Origin: DATJPD01 sp035506575
GTDB taxonomy: Bacteria; Pseudomonadota; Alphaproteobacteria; CACIAM-22H2
Length of the DNA stretch: 64,000 nucleotides
Reading direction: 5' to 3'
NCBI GenBank assembly: GCA_035506575.1
Contig: DATJPD010000011.1
Location: forward strand, 1 to 64,000
In this document: piece after piece, positions 19,301 through 27,355 of the stretch
Layout of the letters: every line of letters begins with the position of its first letter
How positions within the stretch are numbered: the stretch's first letter is position 1
The notes under the pieces: model-generated
Database searches by the model: none
Told to the model about the DNA's origin: nothing
What the model saw: only the letters and a program-made list of their open reading frames with translations
Program-made: the position numbers and the translations under genes

Positions 19301-19508
19301 CGCCGTGATGATGACCAGCTTCGCGTTCATCGTCGGGCTTTACCCGCTGGTGATCGCGACCGGGGCGGCGATGTTGAGCCGCCGCGGGGTTGGGACGGCC
19401 GTGTTCGGCGGCATGATTGCAGCGTCGTTCCTCGGCATCTTCATGATCCCGGTGCTCTACGTCGTGCTTCAGTGGATCCGGGAGAAGATCAAGGGGGCGG
19501 CGACTTGA
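16395..19508 (+). CDS. RND multidrug efflux pump, HAE1/AcrB family
   Basis: A 1037-residue inner-membrane proton-driven exporter of hydrophobic compounds. The N-terminus FIKRPRLAIVVSVVM is typical of AcrB relatives. The proton-relay Asp-Asp pair is visible in TM4 (GIVVDDAIVVVEAVEA, near residues 405-415), and the second-half ALAAKNGILIIEFAKE and GVGTAVFGGM segments match TM10-TM12. Length and two-fold repeat are standard. It is coupled to the adaptor by ATGA. No outer-membrane channel gene follows; the TolC-type gene at 25916 may serve it. Its 3' end overlaps the convergent regulator gene by 20 bp. Substrates cannot be predicted. Confidence 0.95.
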   Translation: MISDIFIKRPRLAIVVSVVMTVAGLIALTAIPIAQFPEIVPPQVQVTTTYPGAGAAVVEATVAQPVEVQVNGVDNMLYMKSTSGNDGSYTLTVTFSVGTNPDINTVNVQNRVNLAMAQLPDEVKRAGVNVKKKSSALLKMIALYAPDGRYDSLFLSNFATINVLDNIRRVNGVGDAFLFGPLDYSMRVWLNNDRLLALGMTPKDIINAIQSQNIQAAVGRIGARPIGDDQQFQLNIQTQGRLVTNDEFNNIVVRANPDGSFVRIRDVARVDLGAKSADSFGRLDEKPAALMGIYQAPGANGLRVGDGVEAVMQRLAKSFPEGLAYKTTYDTTRFVRDSISEVIHTLIEAFVLVIIVVYLFLGSLRATIIPTVAVPVSLIGTFAVMLAMGYSANTVSLLALVVAIGIVVDDAIVVVEAVEAKMHEHPELSPAEATSQAMKEITAPIIAITLVLLSVFVPVAFLPGISGQLYRQFAVAVSVSMVISAINALSLSPALCAVFLRHSGGHKGLMLRWMNVIDWFRDRYGNIVAVLVKKAALGIPVLAGVFVVIFVFFKATPTGFLPAEDQGGFFIELQLPEGASVNRTQKVTQLVEDIVGKTPGVEDRSAVVGYSFIDGLAKSNSAYLVVLLKPFEERKDPALSAGALITRLRREFAAIPTASVIPFNVPPIIGLGTGSGFEYQLQDLRGGESRDLAAVARSMMFAANQDADLRAVFTTYNANTPQVYLDLDRNKVQTLGIPVSDVFNALQSMLGGYYVNDFNQFGRTWQVNIQGEPEDRNRVTDIYKVNVRNGQGDMVPIRAFANVRTFQGPQSIVRYNNYRSLTLNGEPAAGKSSGQALLAMEGLSSKLLPLGYSYEWTGTALQEKEAGGQTVIILALAILFAYLFLVGLYESWTIPVAVLLSVSVGIMGAMGTLWLMGLDNNLYAQIGIVVLIALAAKNGILIIEFAKERREHGLSITDAAVAGSQARFRAVMMTSFAFIVGLYPLVIATGAAMLSRRGVGTAVFGGMIAASFLGIFMIPVLYVVLQWIREKIKGAAT

Positions 19509-21246
19509 CCGTGGCCAGGGCGGCGTTCTCCCCCACGTGCCACTCGACCACGCCGGCCTCGTAAAGCCCGCTCATCAAGGCATCGACGATCTCGGGCGCC
19601 CATTCGCGGTCGAGCAGAATGGCGCGCGGCGCTGCCACCGCTTTCGGCAGGTCCTGGCGCAAGGCTTTCCAGACCCGTTCGGCATCCTGGCGCCGGCCCA
19701 GCTTTCCGTAGACGGCGGCCACGATCATTCGCGCCAGCGGCCGCCGCTCGAGATCGCCCTTGATGGCCTCATCGAGCGCCGCTGTGTAATCGCCGTGAAG
19801 ATAGGCGTTGAGCGTCGTGATATCGCGATAGCGCTCCGGGCGGCCCGTGCCATGCAACAACACGCCCTGCACGAGTGCCAGGCCGCGATCGTAGTCGCCA
19901 TGCAGGAACAGCCGTGTCCCCATCTCCCCGGCCACGAGCGGATCATTCGGATTGAGCGTCAACGCCCGCTCGGCCTCGACGGAGAAGGAGGTCAGATCGT
20001 GATTGAACCAACCTATCAAGGCCAACGCGACGTGCGCCCACGCGTCGGTCGGATCCGATGCGACGGCGCGACGGGCCGCCTCCTCGGCGCGCTGCAATGG
20101 CGGTGCCGCACCGATGAGCGGGTTGTAGCCGTACTTGAACTCGTCGAGGTAGAGAAACGAGAGATGTGCCCACGCTTCGCTTTCGTTCGGCAGGCCACGG
20201 ACCACCGCCTCGTGGCAGTCACGGAGCCGGCGATGCAGATCGGGCGCCCAGGTCTCGACATAGGCGTAGAACGCCAACATGCAGGTGCGGACGGTCGGTG
20301 AGTTACGCACCACACGGTCTGCCGTTTTGGCTTCGAGGGAGAAGAGAGGTCCGTACGGATCCCCCAAGACGGCGGCAATCCGTCGCGCGATCTCGGCTCC
20401 CGCGGACGGGCCGCCTGGCGGTGCTGCATAGTCCCGCGCCCACAGAACCGTGCGACTCGCCGCGTCGACCAGTTGCGCCGTTACGCGGATTTCGTTGCTG
20501 AGACGGTTGACCGACCCCTGCAGCCGATAGTCGATGCGATCCCGGTCAGGGGGCGTCCCGCCGGAGACGTAGATATGTAGCGATTTGAACGGCACAAGCG
20601 CCGACGTGGACTCAGACGTCACGACATGCGCGAACCCATCGAGCGCCGGATCGGTGCTCGCATTCGCAAATCCGTCGATCCGAATGCTGGGCCTGAAGGT
20701 CAAATCGCCTGTCGTGAGGCGGTCGTCATACGCCGGTCGAATCAGCGCAAGTGACATAGCCGCGAGGAGCAGCGCGCCAAGCCCGGCCATGACCGGTATC
20801 CCATACCGACGCACGCGGCTTCGTTGTACGGCAGGACCGGCCTGCGGGCGCAGGTCGGCGGGAGGCGACGCAGGCTCAAGGCGCGGCGCGTAGGACCCTC
20901 TGGGGATGACGATCCTGTGCTGTTCCGCTTGGCCCTCGATCAGATAGTAACGCTCCAGGCACCGCCGCAACTGGCTGACCTCGATGCGTACGACCGGATC
21001 GATCTGCGGATCGAAACGCTCGTTGCGCCCGAGGATGGTGGTGGCGATGTTGTAGGCTTTCAGGCGGTTGCTGCGTCCGGCCAAGGTCTCTTCGACGAGA
21101 TAGATCAGGAGCCGCTTTTGACGCTCGGACGCATGCAATCCCGGCCAACGCAGCACCCGGCCGAGCGCCGCCGCCATAGAGTCGCCGTCCGGCACTGGTC
21201 CGGGGATATTCGCAAGAACGCCATTCTGCATGAGCAAAGGAACCAT
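19489..21246 (-). CDS. Membrane regulator: wHTH-like domain, TM helix, TPR repeats
   Basis: A 585-residue protein often mislabelled adenylate cyclase in databases. The N-terminal ~100 residues form a DNA-binding-like domain (SERQKRLLIYLVEETLAGR, then ATTILGRNERFDP and DPVVRIEVSQLRRCLE) that is shared with the next gene. One transmembrane helix follows near residues 140-165. Then comes a TolB-like segment (VSGGTPPDRDRIDYRLQGSV), which in this group builds a beta-rich sensor part, and about 300 residues of TPR-like helices (RRAVASDPTDAWAHVAL, ALTLNPNDPLV). No cyclase motif is present. I chose the ATG at 21246, preceded by GGAAGGGGG; an earlier ATG at 21270 has no ribosome site. Its targets are unknown; the neighbouring RND pump is a candidate. 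Confidence 0.75.
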   Translation of the reverse strand: MVPLLMQNGVLANIPGPVPDGDSMAAALGRVLRWPGLHASERQKRLLIYLVEETLAGRSNRLKAYNIATTILGRNERFDPQIDPVVRIEVSQLRRCLERYYLIEGQAEQHRIVIPRGSYAPRLEPASPPADLRPQAGPAVQRSRVRRYGIPVMAGLGALLLAAMSLALIRPAYDDRLTTGDLTFRPSIRIDGFANASTDPALDGFAHVVTSESTSALVPFKSLHIYVSGGTPPDRDRIDYRLQGSVNRLSNEIRVTAQLVDAASRTVLWARDYAAPPGGPSAGAEIARRIAAVLGDPYGPLFSLEAKTADRVVRNSPTVRTCMLAFYAYVETWAPDLHRRLRDCHEAVVRGLPNESEAWAHLSFLYLDEFKYGYNPLIGAAPPLQRAEEAARRAVASDPTDAWAHVALALIGWFNHDLTSFSVEAERALTLNPNDPLVAGEMGTRLFLHGDYDRGLALVQGVLLHGTGRPERYRDITTLNAYLHGDYTAALDEAIKGDLERRPLARMIVAAVYGKLGRRQDAERVWKALRQDLPKAVAAPRAILLDREWAPEIVDALMSGLYEAGVVEWHVGENAALATVKSPPP

Positions 21247-21269
21247 GATGCCCCCTTCCTTTGCCGGCA

Positions 21270-21283
21270 TTGATTTGAATCAA
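21270..21283. promoter_or_regulatory. Palindrome upstream of the TPR regulator
   Basis: TTGATTTGAATCAA is a perfect inverted repeat (6-base arms, 2-base centre). It sits 24 bp before the chosen start of the TPR regulator, in the 94-bp gap to its paralogue. It could be an operator; no protein can be assigned. Confidence 0.35.
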
Positions 21284-21292
21284 CGTTCTCTG

Positions 21293-21306
21293 CGTACCTC
21301 GGTACG
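21293..21306. promoter_or_regulatory. Second palindrome between the two paralogous regulators
   Basis: CGTACCTCGGTACG is a perfect inverted repeat (6-base arms, 2-base centre), 9 bp from the first palindrome. Two adjacent perfect palindromes in one short gap suggest a regulated promoter, possibly autoregulated by the wHTH-like proteins on either side. Confidence 0.35.
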
Positions 21307-21340
21307 TCGAATGACTCTGTATCCTATCACGTGAGCTGTC

Positions 21341-22252
21341 CTAGTTGCGAGCCGCTACCGTTCGCAACTGCGCCAGCTCTTCTTCGATGTCATGGGTGAT
21401 ACCTGCATCCGCCAGCTCGGAGCCGGTGATCTGAGGCAGAACATACGTGTGCATCCACAACACCTTTCCGGCGCTCGTCGCAATGAGAAACTGGGCGCGG
21501 ATGCCGGCCGCGTCCTCCTGGAGCGATCCCGTCAGCTCGAAATCGGCCGGGCTGCTCGGCGGCACCACTTGGAATTTCTCCGCGCAGCAGAACGACAGCT
21601 TGAACTCCTGGGTCATGAGGTCGGCGGCCCTCTCCAGGCTCGAATTGGCGCTGATGTTGCGGATCGTGGTCACGACGATGCGCTGCCTGTGCTCTCCGCC
21701 GGTACCGCGTTCGCGGCCCATCCATCGCGACGTCTCCACGCAGGTAATGACGCTGACCAACAGCACCAATGCAGCCGTGTAAATCAAAGGGTGCAGCAGC
21801 GGGCTGCCGAGACGGCCCCGTGGCTTGTCGGTCGTAGATCCATCGGGCGTAGCCGCGCGATGGGGCAGCGTCTCGGCTCTCCACGCGACGTCGAACACGG
21901 GACGATAGTGACCTTTCGGGATGTCGATCTTCAGCGGATCGTCCCGTCCGGTCGTCAGGTAATATTGATCGAGGGCGGCCCGCACGCGGCGCGCCGTGAT
22001 GCGTACCAGCGGATCGTAGCGGGGGTCGAACCGCTCGTCGCGGTTGAACACGCCGATCGCGACGTCATAGGCGGTGAGGTGATCGCCGCGTCCGGCCAAG
22101 CTCTGCTCGACGATGTAGGTCAGGAACTTGGACTTCCGGCCGGACGATTTGAAACCAGCGCTCTGGAGGATGCGACTTAGTTGCAGCCGCACGGCAGATG
22201 CCGAAGGCTTTTTATCCAAACTGGGCAAATCGCCGTGCGCGGGGCGAGTCAT
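21341..22252 (-). CDS. Membrane-anchored wHTH-like regulator, paralogue without TPR
   Basis: A protein of about 303 residues whose N-terminal domain is clearly homologous to that of the neighbour: KFLTYIVEQSLAGRGDHL, GVFNRDERFDPRYDPLVRI and ARRVRAALDQYY line up residue by residue with the 19489-21246 protein. After this domain comes one transmembrane helix (LIYTAALVLLVSVITC) and a ~120-residue extracytoplasmic part with a TolB-like look (LTGSLQEDAAGIRAQFLI) but no TPR repeats. The open frame starts at a TTG at 22333; I prefer the ATG at 22252 because the domain begins soon after, but no strong ribosome site supports either. The pair probably arose by tandem duplication. Targets unknown. Confidence 0.7.
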   Translation of the reverse strand: MTRPAHGDLPSLDKKPSASAVRLQLSRILQSAGFKSSGRKSKFLTYIVEQSLAGRGDHLTAYDVAIGVFNRDERFDPRYDPLVRITARRVRAALDQYYLTTGRDDPLKIDIPKGHYRPVFDVAWRAETLPHRAATPDGSTTDKPRGRLGSPLLHPLIYTAALVLLVSVITCVETSRWMGRERGTGGEHRQRIVVTTIRNISANSSLERAADLMTQEFKLSFCCAEKFQVVPPSSPADFELTGSLQEDAAGIRAQFLIATSAGKVLWMHTYVLPQITGSELADAGITHDIEEELAQLRTVAARN

Positions 22253-22626
22253 TTTCGACAGGCTGGCTTTGACCACCCATGAACGCGATCTAGTTACTGT
22301 TACCAAGATTTCGCAAAAATCGATATCGCGCAAACATAAACGTTGATTTGTCTAGTATTTGTCTAACACCGCTCTTCTTTTGCAAGGAAATGACGGAGAT
22401 CGAATCTCCTTAGGATCAGTGCGTCTACTTTATGACGGACTTCACGAGTCAGGACCCAGCGGACACGCTTACGAATATGCTAGCCACGTCAGAGGCATAA
22501 CGTCTTGTTACGTTAAAGCCTGACCGCAATCCGAGAGTCCTCCTGTTTCTTACTTACGGGAGTCCGCGCGAGGCCCTGTGATCGCCCCTGTCGCCGGGGG
22601 GTGGCACGGATGGAGGAGGGCTCGCG
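22253..22626. other. 374-bp intergenic control region with repeats
   Basis: This gap lies between the divergent paralogue regulator (-) and the AraC-type regulator (+) and is AT-richer than its surroundings. It holds a direct repeat TTTGTCTA at 22347-22354 and 22358-22365 (11-bp period, one helical turn) and an inverted repeat TAACGT/ACGTTA at 22498-22503 and 22510-22515. A strong ribosome site GGAGGAGGG at 22612-22620 serves the AraC gene. No ORF in it looks real. If the regulator at 21341 starts at its TTG (22333), the gap is 80 bp shorter. Confidence 0.45.
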
Positions 22627-23901
22627 ATGCATCATCTATTTCCAGTAAGACTTTCGTCGGAGACGTTGGCTACCCGGGCCACGGTCAGGGCCGGTGACGA
22701 GACGAAACGGCCAATGGCCGCAGGGGCCGTCGCTGACCCGGCCGAACATACATCCCATCGTCGCGCCGCAATCGCCGGTTGGGGACGCTCGCCGGCGTCG
22801 CTTGCCGGTTCGACTGACATGAGTCCGAGCGGACGGCGGATCATCCTCCGTCGTGTCACCGTGTTCGACCCCGACCAGCTGAGCGATATCGTGCCCGGCG
22901 CCAACCTCGAGCACCGGCTTCTGCAGTCCGGCAGGTTCGAAGCGCGCGCGCTGCATGTCAAAACGGCGATGTTCACGTTGGACTACCTCCGTTATTCCTC
23001 GGCGGTGATGCTGAAGGGCGAACTGCCCGCGAGCGGCACGGCCCTCGCATTCGGCCTGCGCCGGCCGGAGGAGGCCGTGGCGTTCGGGGTTCCGCAGCGC
23101 GCCTGCGCGTTGATGCAGTTCGATCCCGCGGCGGGCCTGCATCTTCGCCTGCCGGCGGGTGCCGAGTGGGTGATGATCCGGCTCAGCCCGGCGCTGCTGG
23201 AAGCCGAGGCATTGCGGCGGGCCGGCGGCGCATCGGCCGCGCCGCCGATGGAGCCCCGCCTGCTGCGTGTTCCCGGTCCGCAGTGGCGGCGCGTGACGCG
23301 CCTGATGTCGATGATCGAGTGCGCGACCGAAGCGACGGGTGTCCGTCACGATCCTGCCGAAAGCGAGAGCCTCGAGGCTCTGCTCTTCGAGGCGGTCATA
23401 GAGGCTTATGCCGCGGCACGCGCGCCGCAATCGAACGATCACGGGGCGCTGGCACGGCGCCGCCGTCTCGTGTCGCGCGCCGAGGAGTACGTCTACGCGC
23501 ATATCGATGACTCGGTCCGCATGAAACGGCTGTGCCGTGATATCGGCGCCAGTGCACGCACGCTCGAATACGCATTCAAGGGCATCTATGGCTTCGGCGT
23601 GATGGAATCGATGCGGACTCTCCGCTTGAACGAGGTCCGCAAAAAGCTGCTGCGCGCCGGACCCGAGCAGGTCACCGTCACCACGGCGGCCATGGATTGG
23701 GGCTTCTGGCATCTCGGCGAGTTTGCCGCCGAGTACAAGCGTCTGTTCGGGGAGCTGCCGTCCCATACGCTGCGCATCCGCAGCGCGGGACCGGGGTCTC
23801 GCACCGGCGTGCGCGACGCCGTGATCGCATCGCATGCGGACGGCCGGGACGCGTCGGCGGCCGCAACTTCGAAGGACGCCGTCGCGGTGGCGGGGATGTA
23901 A
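22627..23901 (+). CDS. AraC-family transcriptional regulator
   Basis: A 424-residue regulator. The DNA-binding end at residues ~285-385 has two helix-turn-helix units: VRMKRLCRDIGASARTLEYAFK, then VTVTTAAMDWGFWHLGEFAAEYKRLFGELP, the second being the conserved AraC signature. The ~200 residues before it look like the AraC-binding-like domain of the OruR/EutR type. The first ~60 residues are low-complexity and may not be needed, but GGAGGAGGG lies 6 bases before the ATG at 22627, so I keep that start. A low-complexity Ala/Asp/Arg tail ends the protein. Its ligand and targets are unknown; neighbours on both sides encode membrane and efflux functions. Confidence 0.85.
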   Translation: MHHLFPVRLSSETLATRATVRAGDETKRPMAAGAVADPAEHTSHRRAAIAGWGRSPASLAGSTDMSPSGRRIILRRVTVFDPDQLSDIVPGANLEHRLLQSGRFEARALHVKTAMFTLDYLRYSSAVMLKGELPASGTALAFGLRRPEEAVAFGVPQRACALMQFDPAAGLHLRLPAGAEWVMIRLSPALLEAEALRRAGGASAAPPMEPRLLRVPGPQWRRVTRLMSMIECATEATGVRHDPAESESLEALLFEAVIEAYAAARAPQSNDHGALARRRRLVSRAEEYVYAHIDDSVRMKRLCRDIGASARTLEYAFKGIYGFGVMESMRTLRLNEVRKKLLRAGPEQVTVTTAAMDWGFWHLGEFAAEYKRLFGELPSHTLRIRSAGPGSRTGVRDAVIASHADGRDASAAATSKDAVAVAGM

Positions 23902-23949
23902 GTCTTAGCTGCTGTCGGGTGAGGCCGCGTCCTCCGGGGAGTCAGACGC

Positions 23950-25089
23950 GTGGACCAATGGCAATCTCGCGGCCCGCTCATCGGCGCAGCGAAGCGCGGC
24001 GCCTCGGGTAGCGAGTCCGCCTATGTCGAGAGGGTGGTGGGGCTGGCCGTGCTGCTGCTCCTGGCGCTCGGCAGTCTCCTGGTCCTGCGTCCGTTCCTTC
24101 CCGCCCTCCTGTGGGCGGCGATCCTGGCGGTTTCGACCTGGCCTCTTTACGTGCGGCTCGAGCGATTGCTCGGAGGGCGCAGGTCGCTCTCGGCACTCGT
24201 GATGACGGGCGGCGTGGCGCTTGTCCTGCTCGTGCCCATGCTGGTGCTGGGGTTCCACCTCACCGAAGCGGCGGGCGAGGCGGCGGGGCTTGTGCGCGAG
24301 GTGCTTGCCGAGGGCATTCCGCCGCTGCCGGGCTGGGTGTCGAACATCCCGATCGCGGGCCCGCGGCTGCAGGATTTCTGGGTGAGAACGATGCACGACA
24401 GCGGAACGCTCTCCGCCGCCCTGCAGCCCCATATCGGCGAAGCGCGAAGCTGGCTGATTGCGCTGGGCGGCGATCTTCTTCAAGGAATGTTCCAGGTCAT
24501 CGTCAGCCTGTTTGTCGCGTTCTTCTTCTATCGCGACGGGCGCGTGACGGTGGCGATCCTGTCACGCATCGCGGCCCGACTGGCGGGCCACCGGTCGGGG
24601 CGGCTGCTGAACGTGGCCGGCGACACCATCAACGGCGTGGTTCTCGGCGTGATCGGGACCTCGCTCGCGCAGGCGATCTTGATGGGCGTGGCCTTTGCCC
24701 TCGCGGGCATTCCTGCCGTCCTTCTTCTCGGGTTCTTGTCGTTCGTCTTTTCGCTGATTCCGGCGGCCCTGATCCTGGTGTGGCTGCCGGCAGCACTGTG
24801 GCTGGCGCACCAGGGCCACACAGCCTGGGCGGTGTTCATGGGAATCTGGGGCGGACTGTTCGTCGGCACGCTCGACAATTGGCTGCGTCCCATCCTGATC
24901 GGGCAGCGCAGCGATCTGCCCCTGGCGCTCGTCCTCCTCGGCGTCCTCGGAGGCGCGTTGGTGTTCGGGTTCCTCGGAATCTTCCTCGGGCCCGTGCTCC
25001 TTGCCGTCGCATACAGCCTGGTTCGCGATTGGGGCAGCGAGCATGCCGCCGCCGCGGACCGTCAGAGCGCGCAGATCGACGCGGTATGA
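23950..25089 (+). CDS. AI-2E family (PerM/TqsA-like) membrane protein
   Basis: A 379-residue polytopic protein of the AI-2E exporter family. An opening pair of hydrophobic segments (VGLAVLLLLALGSLLVLRPF, then LPALLWAAIL) is followed by a ~90-residue extracytoplasmic loop and a cluster of five hydrophobic segments including GFLSFVFSLIPAALILVWLPAA and the family's GTLDNWLRPILIGQRSDLP motif. Members export autoinducer-2 or act as sodium/proton antiporters, and function differs from member to member, so none is assigned here. The start is a GTG at 23950; no ATG lies before the first helix in this frame. It follows the AraC gene by 48 bp. Confidence 0.85.
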   Translation: MDQWQSRGPLIGAAKRGASGSESAYVERVVGLAVLLLLALGSLLVLRPFLPALLWAAILAVSTWPLYVRLERLLGGRRSLSALVMTGGVALVLLVPMLVLGFHLTEAAGEAAGLVREVLAEGIPPLPGWVSNIPIAGPRLQDFWVRTMHDSGTLSAALQPHIGEARSWLIALGGDLLQGMFQVIVSLFVAFFFYRDGRVTVAILSRIAARLAGHRSGRLLNVAGDTINGVVLGVIGTSLAQAILMGVAFALAGIPAVLLLGFLSFVFSLIPAALILVWLPAALWLAHQGHTAWAVFMGIWGGLFVGTLDNWLRPILIGQRSDLPLALVLLGVLGGALVFGFLGIFLGPVLLAVAYSLVRDWGSEHAAAADRQSAQIDAV

Positions 25090-25269
25090 CGTGCCCGCGC
25101 CGGCAACAACTTGCATGGATTTGATAGTGCCCGCGGGACGGCCGGGCCAAGGTGCTGCGATCGCGTGTGGCCTGCGTTCATCCATTCGATGACTCGGGCA
25201 CGATTCGAATGGGACGTCGTGCGCGGGTCGGTGGGTCGGAGCAGTCAGCGCCGCCGCGCGGAGTTGCCG

Positions 25270-25908
25270 ATGTCATGCCGCGAGAAAATTCGCGAAAGAC
25301 GCGCGGTCAAGCTGGATGGTTGGGATGCTTATATCCGGGCCATCGGCGCGCAGCTGGAATTCGATGGGTCTCCGCTCGACCGGGTGCAGGCCGGCAAGCG
25401 CGGGCTGCGCGACCGGTTGGACCGTCTCGAGAGCGAGGCGAACCAGTCGGAATCGCTGGCGAACCGGGCGCGGGCCAATCTCCTTCGCGCGAGCAACAGC
25501 CTGCGCGTCGAACTCAGTTCCCCGCGGCCGAACGGTGCCGCAGCCTATGTCGCCCAAAAACGCGCCATCGGTTCGGCGATCGCCGAGGCGGAACACGAGC
25601 TCAACGCGATCGCGGCAAGCGTCTCGCACAACGAAGCCGGTCGTCTCGGCCGGGCGATCGAATACACGATGCGCGCGATGGTGGCGCTCGAAGCGGAATT
25701 GGAGGTGGCCGACTGGGTCCTCGGCCGGCAGGGGGGCAGGCATGGGGATTTGTCCGTGCGGGTCGGCCGCGACTTTCCCGACCGGCTTCGCTCCCTCTCG
25801 GCGGCCGTCGCAACGGCGCGGAAACTGTCGGACGGCAGCGCCAAGCCGGTAGAGGCGGAGATCGCATCCAGCATCGGGTGGCTTCGTGATCTGTTTGCAA
25901 CGCGTTAG
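25270..25908 (+). CDS. Hypothetical helical cytoplasmic protein
   Basis: A protein of about 212 residues of unknown function, lying between the AI-2E permease and the TolC-type gene. It has no signal or membrane segment. Residues ~30-65 and ~95-150 are long amphipathic helices with Glu/Arg/Ala heptads (RDRLDRLESEANQSESLANRARANLL), so coiled-coil pairing is likely. The frame is open back to 25111, with another in-frame ATG at 25189; I take the ATG at 25270 because the sequence before it is low-complexity and Arg-rich, but the start is not decided by a ribosome site. Its stop is 8 bp before the TolC-type start, suggesting one transcript. Confidence 0.5.
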   Translation: MSCREKIRERRAVKLDGWDAYIRAIGAQLEFDGSPLDRVQAGKRGLRDRLDRLESEANQSESLANRARANLLRASNSLRVELSSPRPNGAAAYVAQKRAIGSAIAEAEHELNAIAASVSHNEAGRLGRAIEYTMRAMVALEAELEVADWVLGRQGGRHGDLSVRVGRDFPDRLRSLSAAVATARKLSDGSAKPVEAEIASSIGWLRDLFATR

Positions 25909-25915
25909 CCGGCCA

Positions 25916-27355
25916 ATGATCGGGAGGGCCCGCCGCGGGCTCTCGGCCGCGCTCGGCGGCCTCGCGTTCATGTGCGCGGTGGCGCATGGAGTCGCCGCGC
26001 AGACGATCGACGATGCGATGGCGGAGGCCTACCGGACCAACCCGCAGCTGCTGTCGGCGCGCGCGCAGTTGCGCGCGCTGGATGAAGGCGTGCCGGCGGC
26101 GCTGTCCGGCTGGCGCCCGACGGTGACGGTGGGCGGGTCGATCGGAAAATCCTCGGACACGCTGCGCGCGCGCAACGACACCGGCGCCACGGCGCGACAG
26201 GACCTGTGGCGGACGCCGGATTCCGCCAGCCTGTCCATCACTCAGCCGCTCTATCGCGGCGGCCAGACGCTGGCCTCGACCAGCCAGGCCGAGAACAACG
26301 TGCAGGCGGGCCGGTCGGCGCTTCTCAGCACCGAGCAGCAGGTGCTGCTGCAGGCCGCCACGGCGTTTGCGAACTTGGCGCGCGACCAGGCGACGCTCGA
26401 CCTCTCGATATCCAACGTCAGGGTGCTGCAGGCGCGGCTCGATGAGACGCAGGCGCAGTTCAAGGTCGGCGAGGTCACGACCACGGATGTCGCGCAATCC
26501 CGGGCGCGCTTGGCGCAGGGGCAGGCGTCGCAAACCCAGGCCGAGGGCAATCTCGCCTCGTCGCGCGCCACCTACGAGCAGGTGGTGGGCCTTCCCGCGC
26601 CGGCGCATCCCGTGGCCGCGCACTTGCCGCCAAACCTGCCGGGGAGCCTGCAGACAGTTGAGTCCGGCCTGAAGAGTAATCCCGACATCGTGACTGCACG
26701 ATACAACGAGAAAGCGGCTGCGGACGCGGTGGATGTCGTGCTCGGCCAGAAGATGCCGCAGGTCAACCTCACGGGAATCCTGCAGCGCAACACCGAGACC
26801 GGCGGGGGCATCAGCCGCGGCCAGCAGATCGACGATGCGACGATTGCCCTGACGGTGACGTTGCCGCTTTACCAGGCGGGCCTGACCGACGCCCAGGCCC
26901 GCCAGGCGAAACAGACGGCGAGCCAGCGCAAGATCGACATCGAGACCACCAGCCGCCAGACGATACAAACGGCGCAGCAGAACTGGAGCTCGTTCGATGC
27001 GGCGCAGGCCCAGGTGAAGTCCTTCGAGGTCCAGGTCGAATCCACCAAAGTTGCGTTCGACGGCATCGAGCACGAGCAGCGGGTGGGCTTGCGCACCGTG
27101 ACCGAGGTCCTGGATGCGCAGCAGAATCTGTTCACGGCGCAGGTCAACCTGGTCAGCGCGCAGCGCGACACCGTGGTGTTTGCCTATCAGCTCGTGCAGT
27201 CGGTCGGCCATCTCACCGCGGCCGAACTCGCCTTGCCTGTCGAGCTTTACGATCCGGTCAAGTACTACAACGCGGCGCGTGAGAAATGGTACGGCACGTC
27301 TATCGGCGCTGGCGACGCCGCGGTGCCGCCTGCCGTATCGGGAGGACGACGATGA
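25916..27355 (+). CDS. TolC-family outer-membrane channel
   Basis: A 479-residue outer-membrane efflux or type-I secretion channel. From the ATG at 25916 the protein has a good signal sequence with cleavage near AHGVAAQ, followed by TIDDAMAEAYRTNPQLLSAR, the classical opening of TolC. Two homologous halves follow, each with long helices; the first half has QVLLQAATAFANLARDQATL and the second EHEQRVGLRTVTEVLDAQQNLF, which is the TolC signature. An in-frame GTG at 25886 would add ten residues and overlap the previous gene. The stop overlaps the start of the CoA-transferase gene (ATGA), an odd pairing. It is the only TolC-type gene in the window and could serve the RND pump at 15139-19508. Confidence 0.9.
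   Translation: MIGRARRGLSAALGGLAFMCAVAHGVAAQTIDDAMAEAYRTNPQLLSARAQLRALDEGVPAALSGWRPTVTVGGSIGKSSDTLRARNDTGATARQDLWRTPDSASLSITQPLYRGGQTLASTSQAENNVQAGRSALLSTEQQVLLQAATAFANLARDQATLDLSISNVRVLQARLDETQAQFKVGEVTTTDVAQSRARLAQGQASQTQAEGNLASSRATYEQVVGLPAPAHPVAAHLPPNLPGSLQTVESGLKSNPDIVTARYNEKAAADAVDVVLGQKMPQVNLTGILQRNTETGGGISRGQQIDDATIALTVTLPLYQAGLTDAQARQAKQTASQRKIDIETTSRQTIQTAQQNWSSFDAAQAQVKSFEVQVESTKVAFDGIEHEQRVGLRTVTEVLDAQQNLFTAQVNLVSAQRDTVVFAYQLVQSVGHLTAAELALPVELYDPVKYYNAAREKWYGTSIGAGDAAVPPAVSGGRR

Noticed and set aside
19489..21246. Adenylate cyclase label
   Set aside because: No class III cyclase catalytic motif is present; only the wHTH-like, TolB-like and TPR parts are seen.
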